DNA of 64,000 bases from Alishewanella metallidurans. Lineage in GTDB: Bacteria > Pseudomonadota > Gammaproteobacteria > Enterobacterales > Alteromonadaceae. Below are positions 8,510 through 17,363 of the stretch, one piece after another (the first letter of the stretch is position 1; the number at the start of each line of letters is the position of its first letter). A model generated the notes under the pieces. The model was not told the DNA's origin. It did not search any database and was given only the letters and a program-made list of their open reading frames with translations. A program made the translations under genes and the position numbers. Where the stretch lies: the NCBI RefSeq assembly GCF_036983985.1, contig NZ_JALAHQ010000003.1, positions 248,001-312,000 on the forward strand. Reading direction: 5' to 3'.

Positions 8510-9784
8510 TTGTCGAAACAAATTCAGGCCATTCGCGGCATGAACGATTGTCTGCCAACAGACACGCCAGCATGGCAACATGTAGAACAGATATTGCGTC
8601 AAACCGCGGCGAGTTATGGATATAGCGAAATACGCTTTCCTATTGTTGAGATGACCGAGCTGTTTAAACGCTCTATTGGTGAAGTTACCGATATTGTCGA
8701 AAAAGAAATGTACACCTTTACTGATCGTAACGGTGATAGCTTAACCTTGCGTCCGGAAGGTACAGCCTGCTGCGTGCGAGCTGGTAACGAACATGGCTTA
8801 CTGTATAACCAAGAGCAACGCTTATGGTATACTGGGCCGATGTTTCGCCATGAGCGCCCGCAAAAAGGGCGTTATCGCCAGTTTCATCAGTTTGGCTTAG
8901 AAGCTTTTGGTATAGGCACGCCGGATATTGATGCCGAAGTTATTATGTTAACTGCGCGTTTATGGCAACAGCTGGGTTTAACACCTTATGTCAAACTAGA
9001 GCTAAACTCGCTGGGTTCTACCGAGGCGCGTGCGGCCTACCGCGATGCCTTAGTTAGCTATTTAGAACAGCATAAAGGCATGCTTGATGAAGACAGCTTA
9101 AGACGTATGCATAGTAATCCGCTGCGCGTATTAGATAGCAAGAATCCGGCATTGACTGAGATTTTAGCTAACGCACCTAAGTTAGCCGATTACCTAGATG
9201 AAGACTCTGCTACACATTTTGCGCGCTTGCAGCAATTACTCACCTTGGCCGGTATTGAATTTAGCGTAAACCCACGTTTAGTGCGTGGTTTAGATTATTA
9301 CAATAAAACCGTGTTTGAGTGGGTAACTACTGAATTAGGTTCACAAGGCACAGTCTGTGCTGGTGGTCGTTATGATGGCTTGGTGGAGCAATTAGGTGGC
9401 AAAGCAACACCAGCAGTAGGCTTTGCCTTAGGTCTTGAGCGCTTAGTCTTATTATTACAAAGTTTGCAGTTGTTACCAGAGCTACCAGCCATAGCGGACA
9501 TCTATCTAATGGCGCTTGGCGAGCAGGCTGAACTTGCTGCGCTTTCTGTTGCCGAAAGGCTGCGAGCCGACTTGCCTAGCGCGCGTATCATGGTGCATTG
9601 TGGCGGCGGCAATTTAAAAAAACAAATTAAGCGGGCTGATAAATCTGGTGCAGCAATAGGTTTAATTGTTGGTGAAGACGAATTAGCACGCGGTGAGATT
9701 ACGGTTAAGTGGTTACGTGAAGATAAACCACAGCAAACTATATTATTAACTGAACTGGCGAAAACACTGGCCTTTACCGCATAA
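8510..9784 (+). CDS. hisS: Histidyl-tRNA synthetase
   Basis: Class II aminoacyl-tRNA synthetase charging tRNA-His, 424 residues. It starts MSKQIQAIRGMNDCLP. It carries the class II motif 2 region (LWYTGPMFRHERPQKGRYRQFHQ), the histidine-specific LVRGLDYYNKTVFEW, and motif 3 (AVGFALGLERL). The C-terminal anticodon-binding domain follows from about residue 330. The start is TTG at 8510, required by homology because no ATG or GTG fits; a purine-rich site (TGGAAG) lies upstream. Thirty bases separate it from yfgM. Confidence 0.97.
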   Translation: MSKQIQAIRGMNDCLPTDTPAWQHVEQILRQTAASYGYSEIRFPIVEMTELFKRSIGEVTDIVEKEMYTFTDRNGDSLTLRPEGTACCVRAGNEHGLLYNQEQRLWYTGPMFRHERPQKGRYRQFHQFGLEAFGIGTPDIDAEVIMLTARLWQQLGLTPYVKLELNSLGSTEARAAYRDALVSYLEQHKGMLDEDSLRRMHSNPLRVLDSKNPALTEILANAPKLADYLDEDSATHFARLQQLLTLAGIEFSVNPRLVRGLDYYNKTVFEWVTTELGSQGTVCAGGRYDGLVEQLGGKATPAVGFALGLERLVLLLQSLQLLPELPAIADIYLMALGEQAELAALSVAERLRADLPSARIMVHCGGGNLKKQIKRADKSGAAIGLIVGEDELARGEITVKWLREDKPQQTILLTELAKTLAFTA

Positions 9785-9814
9785 CAGGCCTTTGACGTAT
9801 AACGGAGTAACGCA

Positions 9815-10450
9815 GTGGAAATTTACAGCAGCGAAGAACAACAAGTAGAAGCGATTAAACGGTTTTGGCAACAGTACGGCAAAGCTATTGTCGGTGGTGT
9901 GGTATTAGGCTTGGCCGTATTATATGGTTTTCGTTTTTATCAGGCTGATCAGCGCTCAACAGCTGAAGAAGCATCAACTAAGTACAGTCAGTTAGTTGAA
10001 CAGCGTGAAGCCGCTAACGCCAGTGAAGATTGGCTAGTGCAAGCACAAGGCTTTATTGCGGCGTCTAAAGTAGATAACTACGCAGTACTAGCGGCCTTGC
10101 TTGCCGCTAAAGACGCGGTAGCACTGCAGCAATATGATAAAGCAGCGGAGCAACTTAACTGGGCGTTAGCTCATGCTAAAGAGCCAGGTGTCGTCGCTAT
10201 TGCCCAATTGCGTTTAGCCCGCTTACAGCGCGAGCAAGGCAAGTTAGATGAGGCCTTGGTAACATTAAATAAAACCATGCCAGAAAGCTTTGCTGCGATG
10301 CAAGCCGAACTTAAAGGTGACATTTTAGTGCAAGCGGACAAGTTAGTTGAAGCTAAAGCTGCTTACCAGCAAGCATTAACTAACGCAGGTCAAAATAGTC
10401 AGCTGATACAAGTTAAGCTGGATGAATTAGCACACGTCACTGCAGTGTAA
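9815..10450 (+). CDS. yfgM: YfgM-type periplasmic chaperone / SecYEG ancillary protein
   Basis: An inner-membrane protein with one N-terminal helix (about residues 22-42, GKAIVGGVVLGLAVLYGFRFY) and a periplasmic TPR-like domain (PF09976 type). In E. coli, YfgM associates with SecYEG and PpiD. The opening EEQQVEAIKRFWQQYGKAI is typical of the family. The start is GTG with GGAG upstream. It lies in the conserved hisS-yfgM-bamB-der run, ten bases before bamB, consistent with a role in envelope protein biogenesis. Confidence 0.9.
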   Translation: MEIYSSEEQQVEAIKRFWQQYGKAIVGGVVLGLAVLYGFRFYQADQRSTAEEASTKYSQLVEQREAANASEDWLVQAQGFIAASKVDNYAVLAALLAAKDAVALQQYDKAAEQLNWALAHAKEPGVVAIAQLRLARLQREQGKLDEALVTLNKTMPESFAAMQAELKGDILVQADKLVEAKAAYQQALTNAGQNSQLIQVKLDELAHVTAV

Positions 10451-10460
10451 AGAGGTAAGC

Positions 10461-11642
10461 GTGAAATTACAGGTTAAACAGGCATTATTGCTGGCTACCT
10501 TAGTGTTGGCAGGCTGTTCCAGTAAAGAAAAACTGGTGCTACCTCAGGTTAATACCAGCATCTACCCTAGTGTAGTGTGGGAAAAAAGTATTGACTCAGG
10601 TGTTGGGCACTTTGAATCTAACTTAACGCCTATTATTGTTAAAGACACCGTATATGCAGCAAGCCGTGCGGGCTTAGTGACCGCATTTGATTTAGAAACC
10701 GGTAAGCGTAAGTGGCAGTTTGATTTACGTAAACCTGCCGGCAGTTCATTTTGGCAGGGTATTGGCGATGTTTGGTCTGGTGACAATGCGCGCATATCGG
10801 GCGGTCTAAGCTTTGGTTATGACAAACTCTATTTTGGTACTGAAAATGGCGACGTTGTTGCACTATCAGCCGACGGTGAGTTGGTTTGGCGCACTGAAGT
10901 TAGCGGTGAAGTATTAGTAAAGCCAGCCATAGGCGAAGGCTTAGTTGTGGTAGCAACCGGTGCAGGTAAAATTATTGCGTTACACCCTGATACCGGCGAG
11001 CAACGTTGGCAGTTCGAGAATGAGCAGCCGTCGTTAACGTTGCGCGGTATTAGTGAGCCAGTAGTTGAAGCCGGTGGTATAATATACGGCTCTGGTAGCG
11101 GGCAAGTTGGTGTATTAATTTCTGAGCGTGGTTATCAGGCATGGGAAGAAGCGGTTGGCGTGCCTTCTGGTACTACCGATTTATCGCGATTAGCTGACGT
11201 TGATGCCAAACCTTTAGTGCGCGGCGGTACAGTATTTAGCACTGCTTATAACGGTTCTTTAGTTGCCCTTGAATTGCGCACTGGCCGTCAACTGTGGAAA
11301 CGCGACTATTCAAGTTTCCGGAATATGGCCATGTCAGGTGACACTATCTACCTGGTTGATTCCGTTGGCCGAATTTACGCAATAGATAGCCGTAGCGGCA
11401 CTGAACAGTGGGCCCAGTTTGGCTTGAATAAGCATAATGTAACCGGCGCTACTGTATATAAAGATTACTTAGTAATTGGCGATAGCAAAGGCAATTTACA
11501 TTGGTTAAATCGTGAAACTGGCGATTTTGTCGCCCGCCAAAGCATGGATAGCTCGGGGTTTTATACCGAAGCGGTAACTAACGGTACTTATCTGTTAGTG
11601 CAAAGCCGTAACGGTGAGCTAGTCTTATTACAAACACCTTAA
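10461..11642 (+). CDS. bamB: Outer membrane protein assembly factor BamB
   Basis: Lipoprotein of the BAM complex that folds beta-barrel proteins into the outer membrane. The signal sequence ends in the lipobox LAGC (cysteine at residue 19). The rest is an eight-bladed PQQ-type propeller with repeated blade signatures such as AFDLETGKRKWQFDL, ALHPDTGEQRWQFEN, ALELRTGRQLWKRDY and AIDSRSGTEQWAQF. Length (393) is normal. GTG start with AGAGGT upstream. A terminator follows, so bamB ends this transcript. Confidence 0.96.
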   Translation: MKLQVKQALLLATLVLAGCSSKEKLVLPQVNTSIYPSVVWEKSIDSGVGHFESNLTPIIVKDTVYAASRAGLVTAFDLETGKRKWQFDLRKPAGSSFWQGIGDVWSGDNARISGGLSFGYDKLYFGTENGDVVALSADGELVWRTEVSGEVLVKPAIGEGLVVVATGAGKIIALHPDTGEQRWQFENEQPSLTLRGISEPVVEAGGIIYGSGSGQVGVLISERGYQAWEEAVGVPSGTTDLSRLADVDAKPLVRGGTVFSTAYNGSLVALELRTGRQLWKRDYSSFRNMAMSGDTIYLVDSVGRIYAIDSRSGTEQWAQFGLNKHNVTGATVYKDYLVIGDSKGNLHWLNRETGDFVARQSMDSSGFYTEAVTNGTYLLVQSRNGELVLLQTP

Positions 11643-11669
11643 ACCGAGCTTAGCGGTTAAAGTTTTTAG

Positions 11670-11694
11670 ACAGGCCTAAACTAGGCCTGTTTTG
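11670..11694 (+). terminator. Terminator after bamB
   Basis: Nine-base perfect arms ACAGGCCTA / TAGGCCTGT with a three-base loop, followed by TTTT and a second T-rich stretch, between bamB and der. Confidence 0.8.
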
Positions 11695-11714
11695 TCATTT
11701 TTGAGGTTCACATA

Positions 11715-13193
11715 ATGTTGCCTGTCGTTGCCTTAGTAGGCCGAGCTAATGTCGGTAAATCGACGTTGTTCAACCGTTTAACCCGCACCCGCGACGCGCT
11801 GGTTGCGGACTTCCCTGGTTTAACCCGAGATCGCAAATATGGCTCTGCCAATGTTGAGGGGCTAGAGTTTATTGTGGTAGATACCGGCGGTATCGATGGC
11901 AACGAGCAGGGCATAGAAGTAGAAATGGCTGAGCAGTCGCTAAAGGCGATTGACGAAGCCGATGTGGTGCTATTTATGGTTGACGCCCGAGTCGGCGCCA
12001 CCGTAGGTGATGAAGCCATAGCTGCGCATATTCGTAAAGTACAAAAGAAAGTATTTGTGGTCGCTAACAAAACTGACGGCTTAGACGCCGACACCGCCAT
12101 TGCTGACTTTTATGGTTTAGGCTTAGGTGAAGTTTATGCTATTGCTGCTGCACATGGTCGAGGTGTATCTGCATTATTAAACCATGCGCTAATACCGTTA
12201 TTAAGTGCCGAACAACAGCAAGCGTTAGCTGGTGATGCCGAGTTAGAAGAAGGCCCAGCGCTTGAAACGTTAACCGATGAAGAGGCAGAAGCCGAAGCTA
12301 CGCGCTTACGTAACGAGCACATTAAGTTAGCCATCGTTGGCCGGCCGAACGTGGGTAAATCTACGTTAACCAACCGCATTTTAGGCGAAGAGCGGGTAGT
12401 GGTATTTGATATGCCGGGCACCACGCGAGACTCAATTTATATTCCTATGCAGCGTAACGAGCGCGACTACACTTTAATTGATACCGCTGGCGTGCGTCGT
12501 CGCGGCAAAATTGATGACGTAGTAGAAAAGTTCTCCGTTATTAAAACCTTGCAGGCTATTGAAGACGCCAACGTCGTTATTTTGGTATTAGATGCGCGTT
12601 TAGGTATTTCTGATCAAGACTTAAGCATTTTGGGTTTTGTGTTAAACGCTGGCCGCTCATTAGTTATCGCTGTGAATAAATGGGATGGCTTAAACGATAG
12701 CATAAAAGATGAAGTTAAACGCGAGCTAGACCGTCGTTTAGGCTTTCTTGATTTTTCCCGTTTGCATTTTATCTCTGCACTGCACGGTTCTGGCGTAGGT
12801 AACTTGTTCGAGTCGGTAGAAGAAGCCTTTGATTCGGCAACTAAACGCCACAGTACCGCGTTATTAACTCGCATCATGAAAATGGCGCAAGAAGACCACG
12901 AGCCACCTTTGGTGCATGGTCGTCGGGTGAAATTAAAATATGCCCACGCTGGTGGTTATAACCCACCGCTTATTGTTATTCACGGCAACCAAGTGAAAGA
13001 CTTACCTGACTCGTATAAGCGTTACCTAATGAACTACTACCGTAAAACCCTGAAAATGATGGGCACGCCAATACGTGTTGAGTTCCGTGAAGGTGAAAAC
13101 CCATTTGCGCCAACGAAAAAGAATACCGAAACGCCACTGCAAAAATATAAGCGTGAACGTTTAATGAAAGCACGTAAAAAACTGGACCAATAA
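11715..13193 (+). CDS. der: Ribosome biogenesis GTPase Der (EngA)
   Basis: Der is an essential GTPase for 50S subunit maturation. The 492-residue protein has two tandem G domains. The first has GRANVGKST (from about residue 8) with DTGGID and NKTD. The second has GRPNVGKST (about residue 210) with DTAGVRRRGK and NKWDG. A C-terminal KH-like domain with basic residues follows (RVEFREGENPFAPTKK). It starts just after the bamB terminator and ends 11 bases before the decarboxylase gene. Confidence 0.97.
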   Translation: MLPVVALVGRANVGKSTLFNRLTRTRDALVADFPGLTRDRKYGSANVEGLEFIVVDTGGIDGNEQGIEVEMAEQSLKAIDEADVVLFMVDARVGATVGDEAIAAHIRKVQKKVFVVANKTDGLDADTAIADFYGLGLGEVYAIAAAHGRGVSALLNHALIPLLSAEQQQALAGDAELEEGPALETLTDEEAEAEATRLRNEHIKLAIVGRPNVGKSTLTNRILGEERVVVFDMPGTTRDSIYIPMQRNERDYTLIDTAGVRRRGKIDDVVEKFSVIKTLQAIEDANVVILVLDARLGISDQDLSILGFVLNAGRSLVIAVNKWDGLNDSIKDEVKRELDRRLGFLDFSRLHFISALHGSGVGNLFESVEEAFDSATKRHSTALLTRIMKMAQEDHEPPLVHGRRVKLKYAHAGGYNPPLIVIHGNQVKDLPDSYKRYLMNYYRKTLKMMGTPIRVEFREGENPFAPTKKNTETPLQKYKRERLMKARKKLDQ

Positions 13194-13204
13194 GGACAGC
13201 TGCA

Positions 13205-15463
13205 ATGAAATTTCGCTTCCCGGTAATTGTTATAGATGAAGATTTTCGCTCAGAGAATATCTCTGGCTCTGGTATCCGTGATCTAGCGCAAGCTATCAGT
13301 AGTCATGGTTTTGAAGTGGTTGGCTACACCAGTTATGTCGACTTAAGCGCATTTGCCCAGCAAGCCAGCCGAGCGTCATGTTTTATTTTATCTATCGACG
13401 ATGAAGAGTTTGGCACCGGTAGTGCAGAAGAAGTGGCCAAAGCATTACGTGAACTACGAACTTTTATTAAAGAAGTACGCAAGCGTAATGCCGATATTCC
13501 TATTTTTCTTTATGGTGAAACCCGTACCACACGCCATGTCCCTAACGACGTACTACGTGAACTACATGGTTTTATTCATATGTTTGAAGACACCCCAGAA
13601 TTTGTGGCCAAACATATTATCCGCGAAGCAAAAAAATACCTTGATGCCTTAGCGCCACCGTTTTTCAATGCACTAATGGATTACGCCTCAGACGGCTCAT
13701 ACTCATGGCATTGTCCAGGTCACTCGGGTGGTGTCGCGTTCTTAAAAAGCCCAGTAGGGCAAATGTTTCACCAATTTTTTGGCGAAAATATGCTGCGCGC
13801 CGATGTGTGTAACGCGGTAGACGAATTAGGCCAGCTGCTTGATCACACCGGCCCAGTGGCGCAAAGCGAGCAAAATGCTGCGCGTATTTTCGGTAGTGAC
13901 CATTTGTTTTTTGTTACCAACGGCACTTCGACTTCGAATAAAATGGTCTGGCACTCCGTGGTGGCACCAGGTGATATCGTGGTCGTCGACCGCAATTGCC
14001 ATAAGTCTATTTTGCACTCCATTATTATGACTGGCGCTATTCCGGTATTTTTAATGCCTACCCGTAACCATTACGGCATTATTGGTCCGATCCCGAAAAG
14101 TGAGTTTTCACCAGAAGCCATCGCGAAAAAAATTGAAGCCAACCCATTTGCCCGTAATGCAAAAAACAAAAAGCCACGCATTTTAACTATTACGCAAAGC
14201 ACCTACGACGGTATCTTGTATAACGTAGAAGAAATCAAACAAGAGTTAGGTTCAACAATAGATACCTTACACTTTGATGAGGCTTGGTTGCCGCATGCCA
14301 GTTTCCATAGTTTTTATGAAAATATGCATGCTATAGGTAAAGACCGGCCGCGCTCGAAAGACACCTTAGTGTTTGCTACTCAGTCAACGCATAAGTTGTT
14401 AGCTGGGTTATCGCAAGCATCGCAAATTTTAGTGCAAAACGCCGAAAATCGCAGTTTAGATACCCACCGGTTTAATGAATCTTATTTAATGCACAGCTCT
14501 ACCAGCCCTCAATACGCTATTATTGCTAGTTGTGACGTTGCCGCTGCCATGATGGAAGCACCTGGCGGCACCGCTTTGGTAGAAGAGTCATTATTTGAAG
14601 CGATAGATTTTCGCCGCGCCATGCGCAAAGTTGACGCTGAATTTGGTGATGACGAATGGTGGTTTAAAGTATGGGGCCCAGATGAGCTGCCAGAAGAAGG
14701 CTTAGGCACTCGCGATAACTGGACGCTGCACGCAAAAGACAGCTGGCATGGTTTTGGTGCAATAGAATCAGGGTTTAATATTCTTGACCCAATAAAAGCG
14801 ACCATTATTACTCCAGGTTTAAACCTGCACGGCCAGTTTGATGAGCAAGGCATTCCAGCGGCTATAGTTAGTAAGTATTTGTCCGAACACGGTATTATTA
14901 TTGAAAAAACCGGCCTGTACTCGTTTTTTATCATGTTTACCATCGGCATTACCAAAGGCCGCTGGAACTCTATGGTTACCGAGTTACAGCAGTTTAAAGA
15001 CGACTACGATCAAAACCAGCCAATGTGGCGCATTATGCCGGAATTTGGCAAAAAGCATCCGCGCTATGAAAAAGTCGGCTTGCGCGACCTATGTCAGCAA
15101 ATTCACAATATGTACCGCAAGTTTGACGTGGCTAAAGTGACCACCGAAATGTACTTATCTAATATTGAAACCGCGATGACCCCAGCCGATGCCTGGGCCA
15201 GAATGGCGCACCGTGATATCGAGCGGGTATCGATTGACGAAATTGAAGGCCGTGTTACCGCCATGCTGGTGACGCCGTACCCACCAGGTATTCCGTTAAT
15301 GGTGCCAGGCGAGCGCTTTAATAAAATTATTATTAGCTACCTGCAATTTACCCGCGCTTTTAATGGTGCCTTTCCCGGCTTCGAAACCGATGTGCACGGT
15401 TTAGTGCGCGAAGTTGTTGATGGCGAGCTGAAGTACTTTATTGACGTAGTCAAAGAAGCTTAA
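13205..15463 (+). CDS. LdcA-type lysine decarboxylase (Orn/Lys/Arg decarboxylase, fold type I)
   Basis: A 752-residue PLP enzyme with an N-terminal receiver-like wing domain (about 1-140), the PLP-binding core with the Schiff-base lysine in STHKLLAGLSQ (Lys397), and a C-terminal domain. SYSWHCPGHSGGVAFLKSPV and VDRNCHKSILHSIIMTGAIP are family hallmarks. From memory the sequence resembles Pseudomonas LdcA (e.g. EKTGLYSF followed by the GITKGRW motif) more than E. coli AdiA, so lysine to cadaverine is the best guess; arginine cannot be excluded. No antiporter (cadB/adiC) or CadC-like regulator is adjacent, so it may serve polyamine catabolism rather than acid resistance. It lies 11 bases after der and may be co-transcribed with it. 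Confidence 0.85.
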   Translation: MKFRFPVIVIDEDFRSENISGSGIRDLAQAISSHGFEVVGYTSYVDLSAFAQQASRASCFILSIDDEEFGTGSAEEVAKALRELRTFIKEVRKRNADIPIFLYGETRTTRHVPNDVLRELHGFIHMFEDTPEFVAKHIIREAKKYLDALAPPFFNALMDYASDGSYSWHCPGHSGGVAFLKSPVGQMFHQFFGENMLRADVCNAVDELGQLLDHTGPVAQSEQNAARIFGSDHLFFVTNGTSTSNKMVWHSVVAPGDIVVVDRNCHKSILHSIIMTGAIPVFLMPTRNHYGIIGPIPKSEFSPEAIAKKIEANPFARNAKNKKPRILTITQSTYDGILYNVEEIKQELGSTIDTLHFDEAWLPHASFHSFYENMHAIGKDRPRSKDTLVFATQSTHKLLAGLSQASQILVQNAENRSLDTHRFNESYLMHSSTSPQYAIIASCDVAAAMMEAPGGTALVEESLFEAIDFRRAMRKVDAEFGDDEWWFKVWGPDELPEEGLGTRDNWTLHAKDSWHGFGAIESGFNILDPIKATIITPGLNLHGQFDEQGIPAAIVSKYLSEHGIIIEKTGLYSFFIMFTIGITKGRWNSMVTELQQFKDDYDQNQPMWRIMPEFGKKHPRYEKVGLRDLCQQIHNMYRKFDVAKVTTEMYLSNIETAMTPADAWARMAHRDIERVSIDEIEGRVTAMLVTPYPPGIPLMVPGERFNKIIISYLQFTRAFNGAFPGFETDVHGLVREVVDGELKYFIDVVKEA

Positions 15464-15498
15464 CGCTAAGCTGTTTAAGAATAAATTCGCTGTTTAGG

Positions 15499-15527
15499 AA
15501 GGCTGACATATATGTTGGCCTTTTTTA
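15499..15527 (+). terminator. Terminator after the decarboxylase gene
   Basis: An imperfect ten-base stem (AAGGC on the left, GCCTT on the right, with inner GACA/TGTT pairing) ends in a run of six T, 36 bases after the stop. Confidence 0.65.
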
Positions 15528-15693
15528 TTAGTCGTTACATTATTTAAATATTGTATTCAATGATCCCTTTCTCGCTAAATTAGCTTAGCTATTAGCATTA
15601 ACCAATATTGCTTGGCCCTTTTGTTGCGTAAAGATTAACTTATTGTTTTTATCTTGGTGTGATCTAAAAAGTTTACATAATAAGGACATTACC

Positions 15694-16710
15694 ATGGCAG
15701 AAATTTATCTTTCAGGCAGCGCTGAGCGCGCGGAACAAATTTTCGTAAATAGACCCGATTTACTCGCGCAGTATCGTCAATACAGTAATAGAACCGACAA
15801 TATTTTATTACCTAACCAGCCACATCTGATGAGCTGTGCGCCTGATGATATTAAAACTCTGCACACGTTTACACGCTTTTCTCATCCCGAACTGCAACGC
15901 TTACAGCAAATAGCTGCAGAATATGATGACTATACTCTGGCCATGGCCTATGTAACAGAAGAGCAAATAAAGCCTGTTATGCAATTGCTTGAAAAGCATG
16001 GCACAACAGCAGCACGGGCTTTACTTGGGGCAACAAACAGTAAATATTCTGTATTTCAACGTTCAATTGTTCAATACCAGCAAGCCCTATTAGATTTACA
16101 TGAAGCCAGCCAAGCAAAAGCACAGGCCAAGGGTGCCAGAACTAAAGGTGCGCACAACGGCATTATTGCCGCTAAAGAAGCCCATGCCAGACAAATGCAT
16201 GCGGTAATGGAACAACGTTTTCAGCAGCAGTTGCACCGTTATCGCGCTAACCTTGGAACGAGTGCTAATCGCTCTGCGTTATTATCAGCCGAGCGAGGTG
16301 TTAATGTCGCCCGCAGTGGCCGTAATAACCAACGTACCGGTCAAACATTGCGCTTTGCCAATAGCCAACAAGTGGCAACAGTGCAGCGTTTTGTTAGTGG
16401 TACTAACATGGTGGGTCGTGGCGTATTAGTGTTAGATTTTGCCATGCGTACAGAAAAGGTCTACCACGCACAAAACTCTTGGCGTGAAGGTGCTGTGCAA
16501 TACTCGGGGTTTGTTGCAAGTGCTGGTACAGGAGCATTAGTTGCTATGGGCACTAAGACCATAGGCATAGCTTTAGTGCTTTCCCCAGTAGGATGGATAG
16601 TTTTGATTGGTGCTGCAGTGCTGGTAGGGTTTGTGGCAGCATCTAAAGCAGACTCTTGGATGCAAAATGAAGCCGCATCAAGATATGATAATAGACGGGA
16701 TCGACGTTAA
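15694..16710 (+). CDS. Uncharacterised protein with C-terminal glycine-rich membrane hairpin; candidate secreted effector
   Basis: I do not recognise the family. The start is ATG 15694, with TAAGGA about seven bases upstream; a longer frame from 15643 has no such site. The 338-residue protein has no signal peptide. Residues 1-90 are globular (NILLPNQPHLMSCAPDD is LysM-like at best). Residues 95-240 are helical and rich in Ala, Gln, Lys and Arg. Residues about 265-320 form two very hydrophobic, glycine-rich segments (SGFVASAGTGALVAMG, then LVLSPVGWIVLIGAAVLVGF), followed by a polar, basic tail. This layout recalls pore-forming effectors of interbacterial antagonism. A 129-residue membrane protein overlaps its stop (TAATG) and could be its immunity partner. 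A decayed copy of its hydrophobic end lies downstream. Function is inferred only. Confidence 0.5.
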   Translation: MAEIYLSGSAERAEQIFVNRPDLLAQYRQYSNRTDNILLPNQPHLMSCAPDDIKTLHTFTRFSHPELQRLQQIAAEYDDYTLAMAYVTEEQIKPVMQLLEKHGTTAARALLGATNSKYSVFQRSIVQYQQALLDLHEASQAKAQAKGARTKGAHNGIIAAKEAHARQMHAVMEQRFQQQLHRYRANLGTSANRSALLSAERGVNVARSGRNNQRTGQTLRFANSQQVATVQRFVSGTNMVGRGVLVLDFAMRTEKVYHAQNSWREGAVQYSGFVASAGTGALVAMGTKTIGIALVLSPVGWIVLIGAAVLVGFVAASKADSWMQNEAASRYDNRRDRR

Positions 16711-17099
16711 TGGAGTTTTCGATTAGAGATTTTTTTTCTATTGTGTGCATGGTCTTATTGCTTTCAGCTGTAATTGCCTATCCAGTGGTTGCTTTATTTG
16801 CTACCAGACCGATACAACGCAAATTACGTCTGACCCAGCAGGATTATATAAGTGACTGGGTAAAGTGGCCATTTCAGACAATGTTTTATACGCTGGCTGT
16901 TTTGGTGTCTTTTACCCGTTGGCGTCACGAAAACAATCGACATTTAGTGGATGCTGATGAACTGGTACGCCAAGCTGCAACGCCACTGCAATGGTGGTTG
17001 TGTTTGTGGCTAGCGGTTAGCACATGCGGCATGGTGATGTTGATGTTTTCTATGATGGTATTAGATTATTTTGGTGTATGGTCGCTTGGTGTCAGTTAG
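16710..17099 (+). CDS. Small multi-spanning membrane protein; candidate immunity partner
   Basis: A 129-residue protein whose ATG overlaps the stop of the preceding gene (TAATG), implying translational coupling. Hydrophobic segments lie at about residues 8-30 (FFSIVCMVLLLSAVIAYPVV), 52-68 and 92-118 (LQWWLCLWLAVSTCGMVMLM), separated by basic loops (TRPIQRKLR, RWRHENNRH), consistent with an inner-membrane protein. No recognised family. Context (a membrane-inserting, signal-less partner immediately upstream, and a fragment of that partner downstream) suggests an immunity protein, but this rests on layout alone. Confidence 0.45.
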   Translation: MEFSIRDFFSIVCMVLLLSAVIAYPVVALFATRPIQRKLRLTQQDYISDWVKWPFQTMFYTLAVLVSFTRWRHENNRHLVDADELVRQAATPLQWWLCLWLAVSTCGMVMLMFSMMVLDYFGVWSLGVS

Positions 17100-17135
17100 T
17101 ACGCTTATTATCCAGCTTTTAGGCAAAGTAATGCG

Positions 17136-17282
17136 TTTTGCCATGTGTACGGAAAAGGTATATCACGCAAAAAGACTCTTGGCGTGAAGGTTTTGTGCAA
17201 TACTCTGGGTTTGTTACTAGTGCTGGTATAGGAACATTAGTGCTTTCGCCAGCAGGTTGGGTAGTGTTAATTGGTGCTGCAG
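17136..17282 (+). pseudogene. Decayed partial duplicate of the C-terminal membrane hairpin of the 15694-16710 gene
   Basis: These 147 bases match 16437-16618 closely by eye, from TTTTGCCATG to GGTGCTGCAG. The copy has one inserted base (in the HAQNSW region), which breaks the frame, and a 36-base deletion that removes 12 codons between the two hydrophobic segments. It has no start, no ribosome-binding site and no continuation, so it is non-coding debris from duplication or cassette exchange. Confidence 0.8.
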
Positions 17283-17289
17283 AACATTT

Positions 17290-17330
17290 AGAGGGTCAGA
17301 TCCAAAATTAACAATTGGATCTGACCCTCT
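17290..17330. repeat. REP-like palindrome with GGATCTGAC words
   Basis: Sixteen-base perfect inverted arms (AGAGGGTCAGATCCAA and TTGGATCTGACCCTCT) flank a nine-base loop. A third GGATCTGAC word follows at 17339-17347. Similar GGGTCAGATC palindromes are, from memory, dispersed in marine gammaproteobacteria near REP-associated tyrosine transposases; none is encoded here. It lies between the decayed effector copy and the 3' end of chaC, and could also act as a transcript end. Confidence 0.7.
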
Positions 17331-17363
17331 ATAGTTCCGGATCTGACTCCGACGGTTTTTCTT

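Noticed and set aside
14509..14955. A 148-residue minus-strand frame inside the decarboxylase gene
   Set aside because: It lies wholly within a well-supported gene in another frame, and its low-complexity composition is that of an antisense shadow.
15643..15693. Upstream extension of the candidate effector (17 more residues)
   Set aside because: No ribosome-binding site at 15643; TAAGGA is well placed for ATG 15694.
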